This document shows, one piece after another, positions 43,511 to 51,238 of a stretch of DNA of 64,000 nucleotides. The notes under the pieces are model-generated. The model worked only from the letters and a program-made list of their open reading frames with translations, had not been told where the DNA came from and did not search any database. Each line of letters opens with the position of its first letter. Position 1 is the first letter of the stretch. The stretch is taken from the NCBI RefSeq assembly GCF_001717955.1, contig NZ_CP014168.1:1364001-1428000 (forward strand), written 5' to 3'. The DNA is from Sphingomonas panacis. Lineage in GTDB: Bacteria; Pseudomonadota; Alphaproteobacteria; Sphingomonadales; Sphingomonadaceae. Position numbers and translations under genes: made by a program.

Positions 43511-43831
43511 ATGACGAGCCGATATGACCTCAGCAGCGAAGAATATTCTTCCGCTTTCAAGGCCTTCGAGGAGGCTGTCGCTGCGGCGCCTGGACAGACC
43601 GCATTCGCAAATGTCTGCCGTTGCACGCAGGGCAATATTTCCCAGCTCCTCCGTGCGAAATCGTTGCTGCCGGAGCGCTACGTTCTGAAAGCGGAGGCCG
43701 CGACTGGTGTCTCCCGCTTTCGCCTGCGCCCCGACATCTATCCGCGTGACCATGCCAGCGACCTATCCGCCGGCACGAAGCGTGTCGCGTGCGATCGGAC
43801 GCCGATTTTGGACCGAGCCGCCCGTGGCTGA
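43511..43831 (+). CDS. YdaS/Cro-like HTH regulator
   Basis: 106 residues with a YdaS-type core (AFANVCRCTQGNISQLLRAKSLLPERYVLKAEAATGVSRFRLRPDIYP). Many phage Cro-like proteins belong to this family. The C-terminal 20 residues are divergent. First gene of the rightward early region, opposite the repressor, so it likely antagonises it. Confidence 0.8.
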   Translation: MTSRYDLSSEEYSSAFKAFEEAVAAAPGQTAFANVCRCTQGNISQLLRAKSLLPERYVLKAEAATGVSRFRLRPDIYPRDHASDLSAGTKRVACDRTPILDRAARG

Positions 43832-44060
43832 CCTTTTCACCACAGCGCAGGCGCTGCCTGCCAACCGGCTCGCGGAACACCGCGTCCGCACGCTGCCGTC
43901 GCTTGTCTATGCGCTCCAGCATCTCACCAAGGTCGCAAGCGATCGGAAGTGTGGCGCGGTCAACCTCGCCGATATCGATCCGCTGCATGGCGCGGTCGTA
44001 TCGCTCAATGTGGACGATCGCGGCCTGCTCTATGTCGCCTTCGAGGGCATGGCGTCGTGA
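43824..44060 (+). CDS. Small phage protein (hypothetical)
   Basis: 78 residues from GTG 43824, which overlaps the Cro-like stop by eight bases; longer in-frame starts run through that gene. TLPSLVYALQHLTKVASDRKCGAVNLADIDP and LHGAVVSLNVDDRGLLYVAFEGM are well formed, but no family is recognised. Placed between the Cro-like and CII-like genes in a tight operon. Confidence 0.65.
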   Translation: MADLFTTAQALPANRLAEHRVRTLPSLVYALQHLTKVASDRKCGAVNLADIDPLHGAVVSLNVDDRGLLYVAFEGMAS

Positions 44061-44557
44061 CAAAACCCGTCGCGCCTCTCACCTTCCCGCACGCGATCCG
44101 GCGTGTCGCGGCTGTGCTCGACTATCCCGAGATTGCGCGTGTAGTGCGCCGCAGCCCGAGCCTCGCGCGTAAATGGTCAGATCCAGCGACGGGGAAATCG
44201 CCGTCGCTCAACCAGGCGCTTGCGATCGAGGCAGCGTATCGCGCCGCCGGCGGCGAGGGCTCGCCCATCCTTGAGGCATTCGGCTTCCAGCTCGACGCCA
44301 TGATCGTCGAGCAATCCGCCTGCCAACGCGCGCTTGCGGACGAGATCGCCCACTTCGCCAAGGAATGCGGTGAGGCGATCGCCGTCAGCATCGCGATCAC
44401 ACAACCGGGCAGCATCAGCCCATCATCTGTTCATCACGCTCTGGTCGAAGCCGAGCAGGCGCGCAGCGCCGCCGGCACCTTCATCGGGCGCCTTAAAAGT
44501 TTCCTTCCGCGCGGCGCGGGGCCGCTCGGGGAAAACGCCGGGGGAGGCACCGAGTGA
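44057..44557 (+). CDS. CII-family-like phage regulatory protein
   Basis: 166 residues from GTG 44057, overlapping its neighbours on both sides. An N-terminal HTH-like stretch (FPHAIRRVAAVLDYPEIARVVRRSPSLARKWSDPATGKSPSLNQALAIEAAYRAAGG) resembles P2/186-type CII regulators (DNA-binding tetramers). The rest is helical. It probably promotes repressor transcription at the time of infection. Family assignment is by pattern, with moderate certainty. Confidence 0.7.
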   Translation: MTKPVAPLTFPHAIRRVAAVLDYPEIARVVRRSPSLARKWSDPATGKSPSLNQALAIEAAYRAAGGEGSPILEAFGFQLDAMIVEQSACQRALADEIAHFAKECGEAIAVSIAITQPGSISPSSVHHALVEAEQARSAAGTFIGRLKSFLPRGAGPLGENAGGGTE

Positions 44558-44889
44558 CGACGAAGATCAGACTGCCAAGAATCGACTGCCCGCATTGCGG
44601 CCATCGCGCGATGGTCCGCACCAGCGAGCAGATCACACTGACATACCGCGAGCTTCGCCTCGCCTGCGACAACGACGACTGCGGGCACACGATGCTCGCC
44701 AGTTTGGAAATCATTAGGACGATCCGGCCCAGCCTGCGGCCGAACCCCGAGGTATTGTTGCCGATCGGCAACCAGAACGTGCGCGTGCGGAGACCGCGCC
44801 ACGCCAACGACGACACGCGGATCCCCGCCAACGACGAGGATCCGCTGCGCCCTGCTCCCGAGGCGATGACCATGAGCGAAACAAGCTGA
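44554..44889 (+). CDS. ogr: Ogr/Delta-type zinc-finger late-gene activator
   Basis: 111 residues from GTG 44554. The N-terminal 50 residues have the Ogr/Delta finger: CPHCGHRAMVRTSEQITLTYRELRLACDNDDCGH, i.e. C-x2-C and C-x4-C with the conserved R, S, T and Y pattern. P2 Ogr (72 residues) binds a TGT...ACA dyad near -55 and recruits RNA polymerase alpha. Three matching dyads precede P/O, J and V. The C-terminal extension is longer than in P2 and unrecognised. It sits in the early operon, so late genes would switch on after early transcription. Confidence 0.85.
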   Translation: MTTKIRLPRIDCPHCGHRAMVRTSEQITLTYRELRLACDNDDCGHTMLASLEIIRTIRPSLRPNPEVLLPIGNQNVRVRRPRHANDDTRIPANDEDPLRPAPEAMTMSETS

Positions 44890-44999
44890 TCCGCGCGGCG
44901 TAAGCCGCGCCCGATCCTGCCCACACCCCCTGACCAGCCGACCCGGCCGCAGCTCCCCCGCTGCCGGGAACGGCCCCCGCTTGCCTGCGAAAGACCGCC

Positions 45000-45374
45000 A
45001 TGACCGCCGAGACCGACATCGCCAACATCCGCGCCGATCTCAAGCAGATCTCCGACGCACTCGACAACCACGGAACCGCCTTCGGGATCGGTCTACTGCA
45101 CCCCGAATTGAAAGATGCGCTCCGATCACTTTCGCGAGCCACAGACGATCGCCCTTCGCGCCCCGAGCGAGGCGAATTCTGGTCGCAGCGCGAGTTGCTG
45201 GTCAACCTGGTGCCGATCCGCACTCGCCTGGAGAACTGCCTGCTGTCAGGCACTTTGCACGAGGCAGACATCATCGGCGCCGTTGGTCCGGCTTTGCATC
45301 ACGTCGCCGGCGGCATCGTTGACCTGATGAAGACGATGGCGCGCTCCACGCCGCGCACCGGCACGGCGGGCTGA
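45000..45374 (+). CDS. Hypothetical phage early protein
   Basis: 124 residues with a helical N terminus (MTAETDIANIRADLKQISDAL) and a central segment around LLHPELKDALRSLSRATDDRPSRPERGEFWSQRELLVN. No family recognised. About 110 bp downstream of the ogr-like gene and 10 bp ahead of the primase-helicase. Confidence 0.6.
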   Translation: MTAETDIANIRADLKQISDALDNHGTAFGIGLLHPELKDALRSLSRATDDRPSRPERGEFWSQRELLVNLVPIRTRLENCLLSGTLHEADIIGAVGPALHHVAGGIVDLMKTMARSTPRTGTAG

Positions 45375-45384
45375 TCGACCAGCC

Positions 45385-48108
45385 ATGCGGAACGATCTGC
45401 TCATAGAACTGACAGCACGCCTCAAGCGGGATTACAGCTTCGAGGAGAAAGGCACGTACCTGCGGCGCGGCAAGTGCCCGCAATGCTCGAAGGGCCAGCG
45501 CGAGCTGTGGACCTTTGCCGACAAACCTTGGGTGCTGCGCTGCGGTCGCATCGAACGTTGCGGCTGGGAAGGCCACGTCAAGGAACTGTACCCCGACATC
45601 TTCGACGACTGGTCGAAGCGCCACAAGAAGACCGAGGCTGCGCCGAACGCCGCTGCGGACGCCTATCTCCTCCATGCCCGCGGTTTCGACCTGCAGGGCC
45701 TGCGCGGCGCGTACAGCCAGGAATCGTATCACGATCACGAATTGGGCATCGGCTCCGCCACGGTGCGCTTCCCGCTGCCCGGTGGTGGCTATTGGGAACG
45801 GCTGATCGACCAGCCCGCCCGCTTCGGCAAGAAGAAGGCGCGCTTTAGCTACGGCAATTCCTATCGCGGGCAGTGGTGGCAGCCGCCCGGCGTCACCTTC
45901 GAACACCTCGCGACCGAACCCGAGATCTGGCTCGCGGAGGGCATCTTCGACAGCGTGGCGCTACGCCAGGGCGCGAAGCTCGCCGCCGTATCGCTCATGT
46001 CGTGCAACAACTATCCGGCGCAGGCGCTGGCGGATTTGCGCCGCGCTGCCGCCGCGATCGGTCTCGCGCCGCCCAAACTGATCTTCGCCTTCGACGTCGG
46101 CAAGGCGGGCACGGAATATACGCGTCGCTTCGTCAAACAGGCGCGCGAGGAAGGCTGGATTTGCGGCGCCGCCCAGGTGCGCCCCGATGGTGAGGGCGAC
46201 AAGCTCGACTGGAACGATCTGCTCCAACGCGATCGTCTCACGCCGACGCATATCGAGGAATATCGCTGGAACGGCGATGTCACCATCGCCGGCAGTGCGA
46301 CCGAAAAAGCGCTGCTCTTCTACCAGCGCCACAAGTCGCAATCCTTCCCGCTCGTCTTCGCGGGGCGCCAGCTCTGGGCGCAATTCTCGATCGATCGCAT
46401 CCAGGCAATCATCCAGCAATGGCTCGAGTCCGAGGATGACGAGCACGCGCAGTTCAAGAAGCTGCCGTTTCCCGAGCAGTGGAACCTAGCCGCAGCCGAG
46501 GCGGTCGATATCTCGGAATTGGCGAACTGCACCTTCCGCACGCTGTACTTCCAGCGCGACCCGAACCTCGAGGAAGGCGCCTATTTCATCCGCATCGACT
46601 TCCCGTCCGATCGGGCGAGCGTAAAGGCGACCTTCTCGGGCGCCGCCTGCGCCGCCAGCGCGGAATTCAAGAAGCGCCTCGCCTCGATCGCGCCGGGTGC
46701 GCAGTGGATCGGTAGCCAGTTCCAGATCGACAAGCTGATGCTGCGCCAGTGGGCGAACATCCGCATGGTCGAGGCGATCCAGTTCACGGGTTACTCGATC
46801 GACCACGCCGCATGGATCTTCGGCGACATCGCCGTCCACAAGGGCCGGGTCTACGAGCCGAACGACGAAGAATATTTCGTCCTCGGCAAGCAATCGGTGA
46901 AGCTGCGCACCTCCGAGCGGCTGCTCCGCATCAGTTACGACGCCGACAAGCTCAACCTCGCTTGGGTGCCGCACCTGCTCACCGCCTATGGCGCGAAGGG
47001 CACCGTCACCCTCGCGTTTTGGTTCATGGCACTATTCGCCGACCATATCCGTGCCGCGCAGGATAGCCTTCCCTTCCTTGAGGCGACCGGCATCCCCGGC
47101 ACCGGCAAGTCGACGCTGCTCGAGTTCCTGTGGAAGCTCTACGGCCGACTCAATTACGAGGGGTTCGATCCGACCAAGGCAACCAACGCCGGCATCGCCC
47201 GCACGCTCGGTCAGGTAGGCAACCTCCCTGTCGTGCTGATCGAGGGCGACCGCGCCCAGGACACCCCGCACGCGCGCCGCTTCGAATGGGACGAACTGAA
47301 AACCGCCTATAACGGTCGCGCTGTTCGCACGCGCGCGATTGCCAATGGCGGCATGGAGACGTTCGAACCGCCGTTCCGGGGTGCGATCGTCATCGCGCAG
47401 AACGATCCCGTCGAGGCGTCGCCGGCGATGCGCGAGCGCATCATGGGCATCCACTTCGACAAGTCGATGTTCAGCCCGGCGTCGAAGGCCGCTGTGGAGC
47501 ATCTCTCCGGCCTCGATGTCGAGGACATCTCCGGTTTCATCATCCATGCCGTGCGGCGCGAGGAGAAGATCCTCGAAGCCTACCGCGCCGCCTTCAAGAC
47601 GCACGAAAAGGCGATGCTCGCACAGCCCGGGATCCGCAACGGTCGCCTCGCCAAGAACCACGCGCAGCTCGCCGCGATGCTCGATGCCATGCGCTTGGTC
47701 GTTGGCAACCTGTCCGATCGCGACGTCGCCGACGCCCACAAGCTGATCGCGACGATGCTGCACGAGCGCCAGCGAGCGGTCGAGACGGATCACCCGCACG
47801 TCACCCTGTTCTGGGAACGGTTCGATTACATCGCCGCCAACGAGGGCCTCACCCCCGAGCGGCCAATCAACCACAGCCGTACCCAGGACGTGTTCGCGGT
47901 CAGCCTCGTCCATTTCGAGCAGAAATGCGGCGACATGCGGCTCTCGCTGCCGTGCCCGATGACCGAGCTCAAGCGCCTCCTCAAGACGTCGAAGGCGCGC
48001 AAGTTCGTCGACGCCAAGCCGGTCAATTCCATCACCGGAAAGACCGTCAACTGCTGGGTTTTCGAGAACCCGGCTCACCCCGCCCCCCAGAAGAAGGACA
48101 TCAAGTGA
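45385..48108 (+). CDS. Phage primase-helicase (zinc finger, Toprim, P-loop ATPase)
   Basis: 907 residues. N-terminal zinc finger (CPQCSKGQRELWTF, then CGRIERCGWEG); Toprim-like domain from about residue 170 (EIWLAEGIFDSVALRQG, with the EG motif; IFAFDVGKAGTEYTRRF); and an AAA+/SF-type ATPase with Walker A GIPGTGKSTLLEFLW near residue 572 and VVLIEGDRAQD. P2 uses gpA plus host functions, so this protein probably primes and unwinds for phage replication. The Toprim DxD appears changed to DVG. The largest gene of the early operon. Confidence 0.85.
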   Translation: MRNDLLIELTARLKRDYSFEEKGTYLRRGKCPQCSKGQRELWTFADKPWVLRCGRIERCGWEGHVKELYPDIFDDWSKRHKKTEAAPNAAADAYLLHARGFDLQGLRGAYSQESYHDHELGIGSATVRFPLPGGGYWERLIDQPARFGKKKARFSYGNSYRGQWWQPPGVTFEHLATEPEIWLAEGIFDSVALRQGAKLAAVSLMSCNNYPAQALADLRRAAAAIGLAPPKLIFAFDVGKAGTEYTRRFVKQAREEGWICGAAQVRPDGEGDKLDWNDLLQRDRLTPTHIEEYRWNGDVTIAGSATEKALLFYQRHKSQSFPLVFAGRQLWAQFSIDRIQAIIQQWLESEDDEHAQFKKLPFPEQWNLAAAEAVDISELANCTFRTLYFQRDPNLEEGAYFIRIDFPSDRASVKATFSGAACAASAEFKKRLASIAPGAQWIGSQFQIDKLMLRQWANIRMVEAIQFTGYSIDHAAWIFGDIAVHKGRVYEPNDEEYFVLGKQSVKLRTSERLLRISYDADKLNLAWVPHLLTAYGAKGTVTLAFWFMALFADHIRAAQDSLPFLEATGIPGTGKSTLLEFLWKLYGRLNYEGFDPTKATNAGIARTLGQVGNLPVVLIEGDRAQDTPHARRFEWDELKTAYNGRAVRTRAIANGGMETFEPPFRGAIVIAQNDPVEASPAMRERIMGIHFDKSMFSPASKAAVEHLSGLDVEDISGFIIHAVRREEKILEAYRAAFKTHEKAMLAQPGIRNGRLAKNHAQLAAMLDAMRLVVGNLSDRDVADAHKLIATMLHERQRAVETDHPHVTLFWERFDYIAANEGLTPERPINHSRTQDVFAVSLVHFEQKCGDMRLSLPCPMTELKRLLKTSKARKFVDAKPVNSITGKTVNCWVFENPAHPAPQKKDIK

Positions 48109-48545
48109 TGTTGCACGCCCCCATCACGGCGCACGCACCTGCACGCCCGCAGGCCGCGCCCGCCCCGCTTACCCCCAACGCCTACCTCAAGCTGCGCCGC
48201 GCTGCCGCTGGCCTGACGATCGCCCAGGTCGCCGAGATCATCGCGCCGCGCCAAGCCGATCGCAGCGAGGCGACCGCCTTCGTCGCCCTGGTCGAAGCCG
48301 ATGGCGTGATCGCGCTGAAGGAAACCACGCTCGAGCTGCTGCAAACGGCATATCCGTTTGATCCCGACGTCTACCGTCAGCTCTCGGCCGAGCCGGTCGA
48401 GCGTCATCCGCGCATCTGTCGCGGCTGCGGCTGCACGACCTACGATCCATGCGTCAGCGATGGACAATGCTGTGGCTGGGCTTCGGACAGCTCCTGCGAT
48501 CGCTGTGCCGGCGATGCAACCCTCGGCCGGGGAACACGGGCATGA
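48108..48545 (+). CDS. Small HTH-like and cysteine-rich phage protein
   Basis: 145 residues, its ATG overlapping the primase-helicase stop. YLKLRRAAAGLTIAQVAEII suggests a helix-turn-helix. The C-terminal part has a cluster of eight cysteines (CRGCGCTTYDPCVSDGQCCGW, CDRCAG), probably zinc-binding. Possibly a regulator or adaptor. Name and role unknown. Confidence 0.6.
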   Translation: MLHAPITAHAPARPQAAPAPLTPNAYLKLRRAAAGLTIAQVAEIIAPRQADRSEATAFVALVEADGVIALKETTLELLQTAYPFDPDVYRQLSAEPVERHPRICRGCGCTTYDPCVSDGQCCGWASDSSCDRCAGDATLGRGTRA

Positions 48546-48913
48546 CGGCGATGACAATGCGCGCCGTGTCCGACGGCAATGGTGGCTTCCGCCATGTCCC
48601 GACGCCGTTCGTTCCGACGATCGTCGGCAAGGGCAAGGCCAAGAAGAAGGCGACTCCGCCCGACCCGATCGTGACCAACGGAGAGAGCGGCGCCGAGCAG
48701 CTCCGCCTCGGCATCGAGCGCATCGAGCGGCTGCATGAAGAGCGGAACGGCATCAACGAGGATATTCGCGACGTCGAGGCCGAGTTGAAGAGCACCGGGT
48801 TCGACATCAAGGGCATCCGCGCGATTATCGCGCTTCGCAAGACCGAGAAGCACCACCGCGACGAATTCGAGGCGATCCTCGAGACGTACAAGTCCGCGTT
48901 GGGCCTCGCCTGA
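48542..48913 (+). CDS. GapR-like DUF2312 DNA-binding protein
   Basis: 123 residues. The C-terminal half (SGAEQLRLGIERIERLHEERNGINEDIRDVEAELKSTGFDIKGIRAIIALRKTEKHHRDEFEAILETYKSALG) matches DUF2312/GapR, the alphaproteobacterial protein that clamps overtwisted AT-rich DNA. The N-terminal 45 residues are an extra basic stretch (KGKAKKKATPP). It could aid phage replication or mimic the host's GapR. Confidence 0.85.
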   Translation: MTAMTMRAVSDGNGGFRHVPTPFVPTIVGKGKAKKKATPPDPIVTNGESGAEQLRLGIERIERLHEERNGINEDIRDVEAELKSTGFDIKGIRAIIALRKTEKHHRDEFEAILETYKSALGLA

Positions 48914-49038
48914 TGCCGCCCGCCACGCCCGCGCCGCGCTACCCGCGCGCCCGCAAGGTCGCGATCGTCCTGCTCGCGATCCTAGCCGCGCCGATCATCT
49001 TCGTCGCTTTCCTCGCCACCTTCGATCGGAGCCGCTGA
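48913..49038 (+). CDS. Small single-pass membrane protein
   Basis: 41 residues, overlapping both neighbours (TGATG junctions). One membrane segment (KVAIVLLAILAAPIIFVAFLATF) after a short basic N terminus. No function assigned. Tight coupling in the early operon supports it as a real gene. Confidence 0.6.
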   Translation: MPPATPAPRYPRARKVAIVLLAILAAPIIFVAFLATFDRSR

Positions 49039-49235
49039 TGCCCCGCTACAGCCACGTCCACAGTCAGAATTGCCGCTGCGTTCATTGCCCCGGCGCTCAA
49101 CGCGCACCGTCGAAGTTCGCGGGCGCACGTCCGTTTCTGACGTCCTCCCTGCGCGCTTATGCCCGAGCGGTCTCCACATACCTGATTGCGATGCTGATCG
49201 CGCTGATCGTCTCGCACATCACGGGGATCCGCTGA
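49038..49235 (+). CDS. Small phage protein with CxC..C and a membrane segment
   Basis: 65 residues with HSQNCRCVHCPG near the N terminus, a basic middle, and a C-terminal hydrophobic segment (YLIAMLIALIVSHITGI). It overlaps its neighbours at stop/start junctions on both sides. Unknown function. Confidence 0.6.
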   Translation: MPRYSHVHSQNCRCVHCPGAQRAPSKFAGARPFLTSSLRAYARAVSTYLIAMLIALIVSHITGIR

Positions 49236-49447
49236 TGCTCAGCGCACGCGAAATGCGCAAGCGCGACGATCGGCGCGTCGCGCTGTCGATCAAAGCGAAA
49301 CTGACGCCGGCCGAGGAGGCCGAGCTGGCGCAGCTCGAGCGCTGGTACGACTCGACCTGGCGCACGCTACCGCGCCAGATCGCGGCCGCGCGTGCCAAGC
49401 TCGAACGCCTCAAGGGCTTTGCCGAGCATCTCGGCGTCGGGTGCTGA
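49235..49447 (+). CDS. Small phage protein (hypothetical)
   Basis: 70 residues, charged and helical (REMRKRDDRRVALSIKAKLTPAEEAELAQLERWYDSTWRTLPRQI). No family. ATG overlaps the preceding stop by one base. Confidence 0.6.
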   Translation: MLSAREMRKRDDRRVALSIKAKLTPAEEAELAQLERWYDSTWRTLPRQIAAARAKLERLKGFAEHLGVGC

Positions 49448-49680
49448 TGCCACGCCGGCGCGCCCGATCGGAGCCTGACAGCCCACAGCGCCTCGCGCTC
49501 GCGGTTGCCCGGCACCGCCTGGCGCTCGCGCGGCTGGACGCCCTGCGGGCGGGCAGACCGCTGCCGGAAGCACCGCCCGAACCTCTGCCGCCCTCGGCCG
49601 CGCCGATCACGCCCAGCGCCAGCCCGGAGCAAACCTACCGCAACACCGAGCGCCTGCTCGGAGAAGGGAGCGACCAATGA
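49447..49680 (+). CDS. Small phage protein (hypothetical)
   Basis: 77 residues, Ala/Arg/Pro-rich (RLALAVARHRLALARLDALRAGRPLPEAPPEP), with a C-terminal TYRNTERLLGEG. Low complexity; called mainly because its start and stop overlap neighbours in the operon. Confidence 0.5.
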   Translation: MPRRRARSEPDSPQRLALAVARHRLALARLDALRAGRPLPEAPPEPLPPSAAPITPSASPEQTYRNTERLLGEGSDQ

Positions 49681-50018
49681 AGATTGAAAAGGTCAAGAAC
49701 GCCGCCAAGCGGTTCAAACGCGCGCTGCTCGCAAAAGGCGTGGATATAACCCACACGCTCTGTCTCGAGGCCATCGCGGCCGGGCTGGGCTTTCGCAGCT
49801 ACCACGCGCTGCAACTCGCGGCGATTTCCGGCGAACCCCTGCAATGGATGCCAGATCGCGCGGTCCGTCGGCTGATCCAGCTCGACCACATGCGTGCGCC
49901 GACTCGGCAGATGCACAGCGATATCTACAAGCCCGCCGAGCCGCTCGATCGCATGTTCCTGCTCGGCGTCCTCGCCGAAACCCCACTCCACTTCGGCGCG
50001 GGGGTAGATCATGTTTGA
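49677..50018 (+). CDS. Small phage protein (hypothetical)
   Basis: 113 residues. The N-terminal about 60 residues (MKIEKVKNAAKRFKRALLAKGVDITHTLCLEAIAAGLGFRSYHALQ) resemble a short helical domain common in proteobacterial plasmid and phage proteins with an LGF-YHALQ motif. Role unknown. It overlaps the next gene by eight bases. Confidence 0.65.
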   Translation: MKIEKVKNAAKRFKRALLAKGVDITHTLCLEAIAAGLGFRSYHALQLAAISGEPLQWMPDRAVRRLIQLDHMRAPTRQMHSDIYKPAEPLDRMFLLGVLAETPLHFGAGVDHV

Positions 50019-50583
50019 TCCGACATCCATCACGACACATCCGCGCAAAAGCCCTGCGGAGATCCGCGCCGTAGCGCTCCAGACCGTGTTCCCCCTCGCC
50101 GAACGCATCACCAACAGCGAACCGCTGATGCGCGTCTACTGCGCCATCGAATGGGGCGAGCTGGACGAAGGCGGCCAGGAATGGATCAGCGCGATCGTTC
50201 GCGAGACCCTCGCTTGCGCCGCTGCCGGCAACACCCAGCTCTATAACATCGGCGAGCGAACGATGGCCCAGGTGTTCAACGCCGCTGGCTTGACGCACAT
50301 GAGCGATATGCAAGCCGTGCTGGACGCGGTCGAAAGCGCTCTCGCGCAAACCAATAAAACGGCCATCACCGACGAGCAGATCCTAGCAGCGATGCAGCAT
50401 CGCCCCTCCGGGATCTTCACCTACGTCATACGCAACGTTCTCGCCTCGGAGTTGCACGTCCAGCGTAGCGCGATCTCTGTCGCGAAGGTTCGCCGTCGCC
50501 TGCACCGCCTCGAAGCGGCCGGCCGGGTCAGGAGCAAGAACTGGGGTCCGGGCTGCGCTCACGAGTGGATCATCGTGCGATGA
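50011..50583 (+). CDS. Hypothetical protein with C-terminal winged-helix-like region
   Basis: 190 residues. N-terminal helical part (RAVALQTVFPLAERITNSEPLMRVYCAIEWGELDEGGQ) and a C-terminal part (ITDEQILAAMQHRPSGIFTYVIRNVLASELHVQRSAISVAKVRRRLHRLEAAGRV) resembling a winged helix. May be a regulator; no family recognised. Confidence 0.6.
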   Translation: MFDPTSITTHPRKSPAEIRAVALQTVFPLAERITNSEPLMRVYCAIEWGELDEGGQEWISAIVRETLACAAAGNTQLYNIGERTMAQVFNAAGLTHMSDMQAVLDAVESALAQTNKTAITDEQILAAMQHRPSGIFTYVIRNVLASELHVQRSAISVAKVRRRLHRLEAAGRVRSKNWGPGCAHEWIIVR

Positions 50584-51080
50584 AAGCCCTCACCATCTGG
50601 CAGCCCTGGGCCTCGCTCATTATCGCCGGCGCCAAGCCCTACGAGTTTCGCGGCTGGCGCGCGCCGCGTTCCGTCATCGGCCAGCGCATCGTCATCCACG
50701 CGGGAGCGCACAAAGTCCGTCGCGACGATCTCAACGATATGCTCTGTGCATTGGCGTTGCGCGACCGCTGCGACGCATTCGCCCAGGCTGCGGCCGAACT
50801 GTGCCTCAAGCCCGAATTGGCGATACCCGTCCTCAACGCCGCGCTGGAAGGGCAACTCCCGATGTCGGCCGGCCTCGGCACCGCGATCGTCGGCGAACCG
50901 CGCCTTGGCACTGACATAGCCGAAGAGTTCGGCGTGCCCCGCGCGAACGACAGTGATCGCGACCAGCATGCAAACTGGGGCTGGCCAATGCTCGATATCG
51001 AACATTGGGGCGTGCAGATCCCGATGCGCGGCGCACAGGGTGTCTGGAATTGGCCGACCCCGGCCGAGGTGGCGTTGTGA
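50580..51080 (+). CDS. ASCH-domain protein
   Basis: 166 residues, ATG overlapping the upstream stop. MKALTIWQPWASLIIAGAKPYEFRGWRAP is the ASCH opening (beta-barrel, PUA-like), with RIVIHAGAH and an internal IVGEPRLG. ASCH proteins bind RNA or modified nucleosides; some act as N4-acetylcytidine hydrolases. It precedes a PAPS-reductase-like gene and a DNA methyltransferase, a setting that suggests nucleic-acid modification. Confidence 0.8.
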   Translation: MKALTIWQPWASLIIAGAKPYEFRGWRAPRSVIGQRIVIHAGAHKVRRDDLNDMLCALALRDRCDAFAQAAAELCLKPELAIPVLNAALEGQLPMSAGLGTAIVGEPRLGTDIAEEFGVPRANDSDRDQHANWGWPMLDIEHWGVQIPMRGAQGVWNWPTPAEVAL

Positions 51081-51238
51081 TGCGCTGGCTTCCGCGCGTC
51101 ACATGGGGCGGTGCCGTTCAATCCGATCGCAACGGCGATTGGGATGGCGGCTATATCCGCCTAACTCTCGGGATGTGGTCAGTCGAGGTCACCGCGACCA
51201 AGCTCGACGCCCGGTTTCGCGGGAGGGCAGATCGATGA
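51080..51238 (+). CDS. Small phage protein (hypothetical)
   Basis: 52 residues (MRWLPRVTWGGAVQSDRNGD, then a beta-rich stretch with YIRLTLGMW). Its start shares one base with the ASCH stop and its stop overlaps the next start. No family. Confidence 0.5.
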   Translation: MRWLPRVTWGGAVQSDRNGDWDGGYIRLTLGMWSVEVTATKLDARFRGRADR

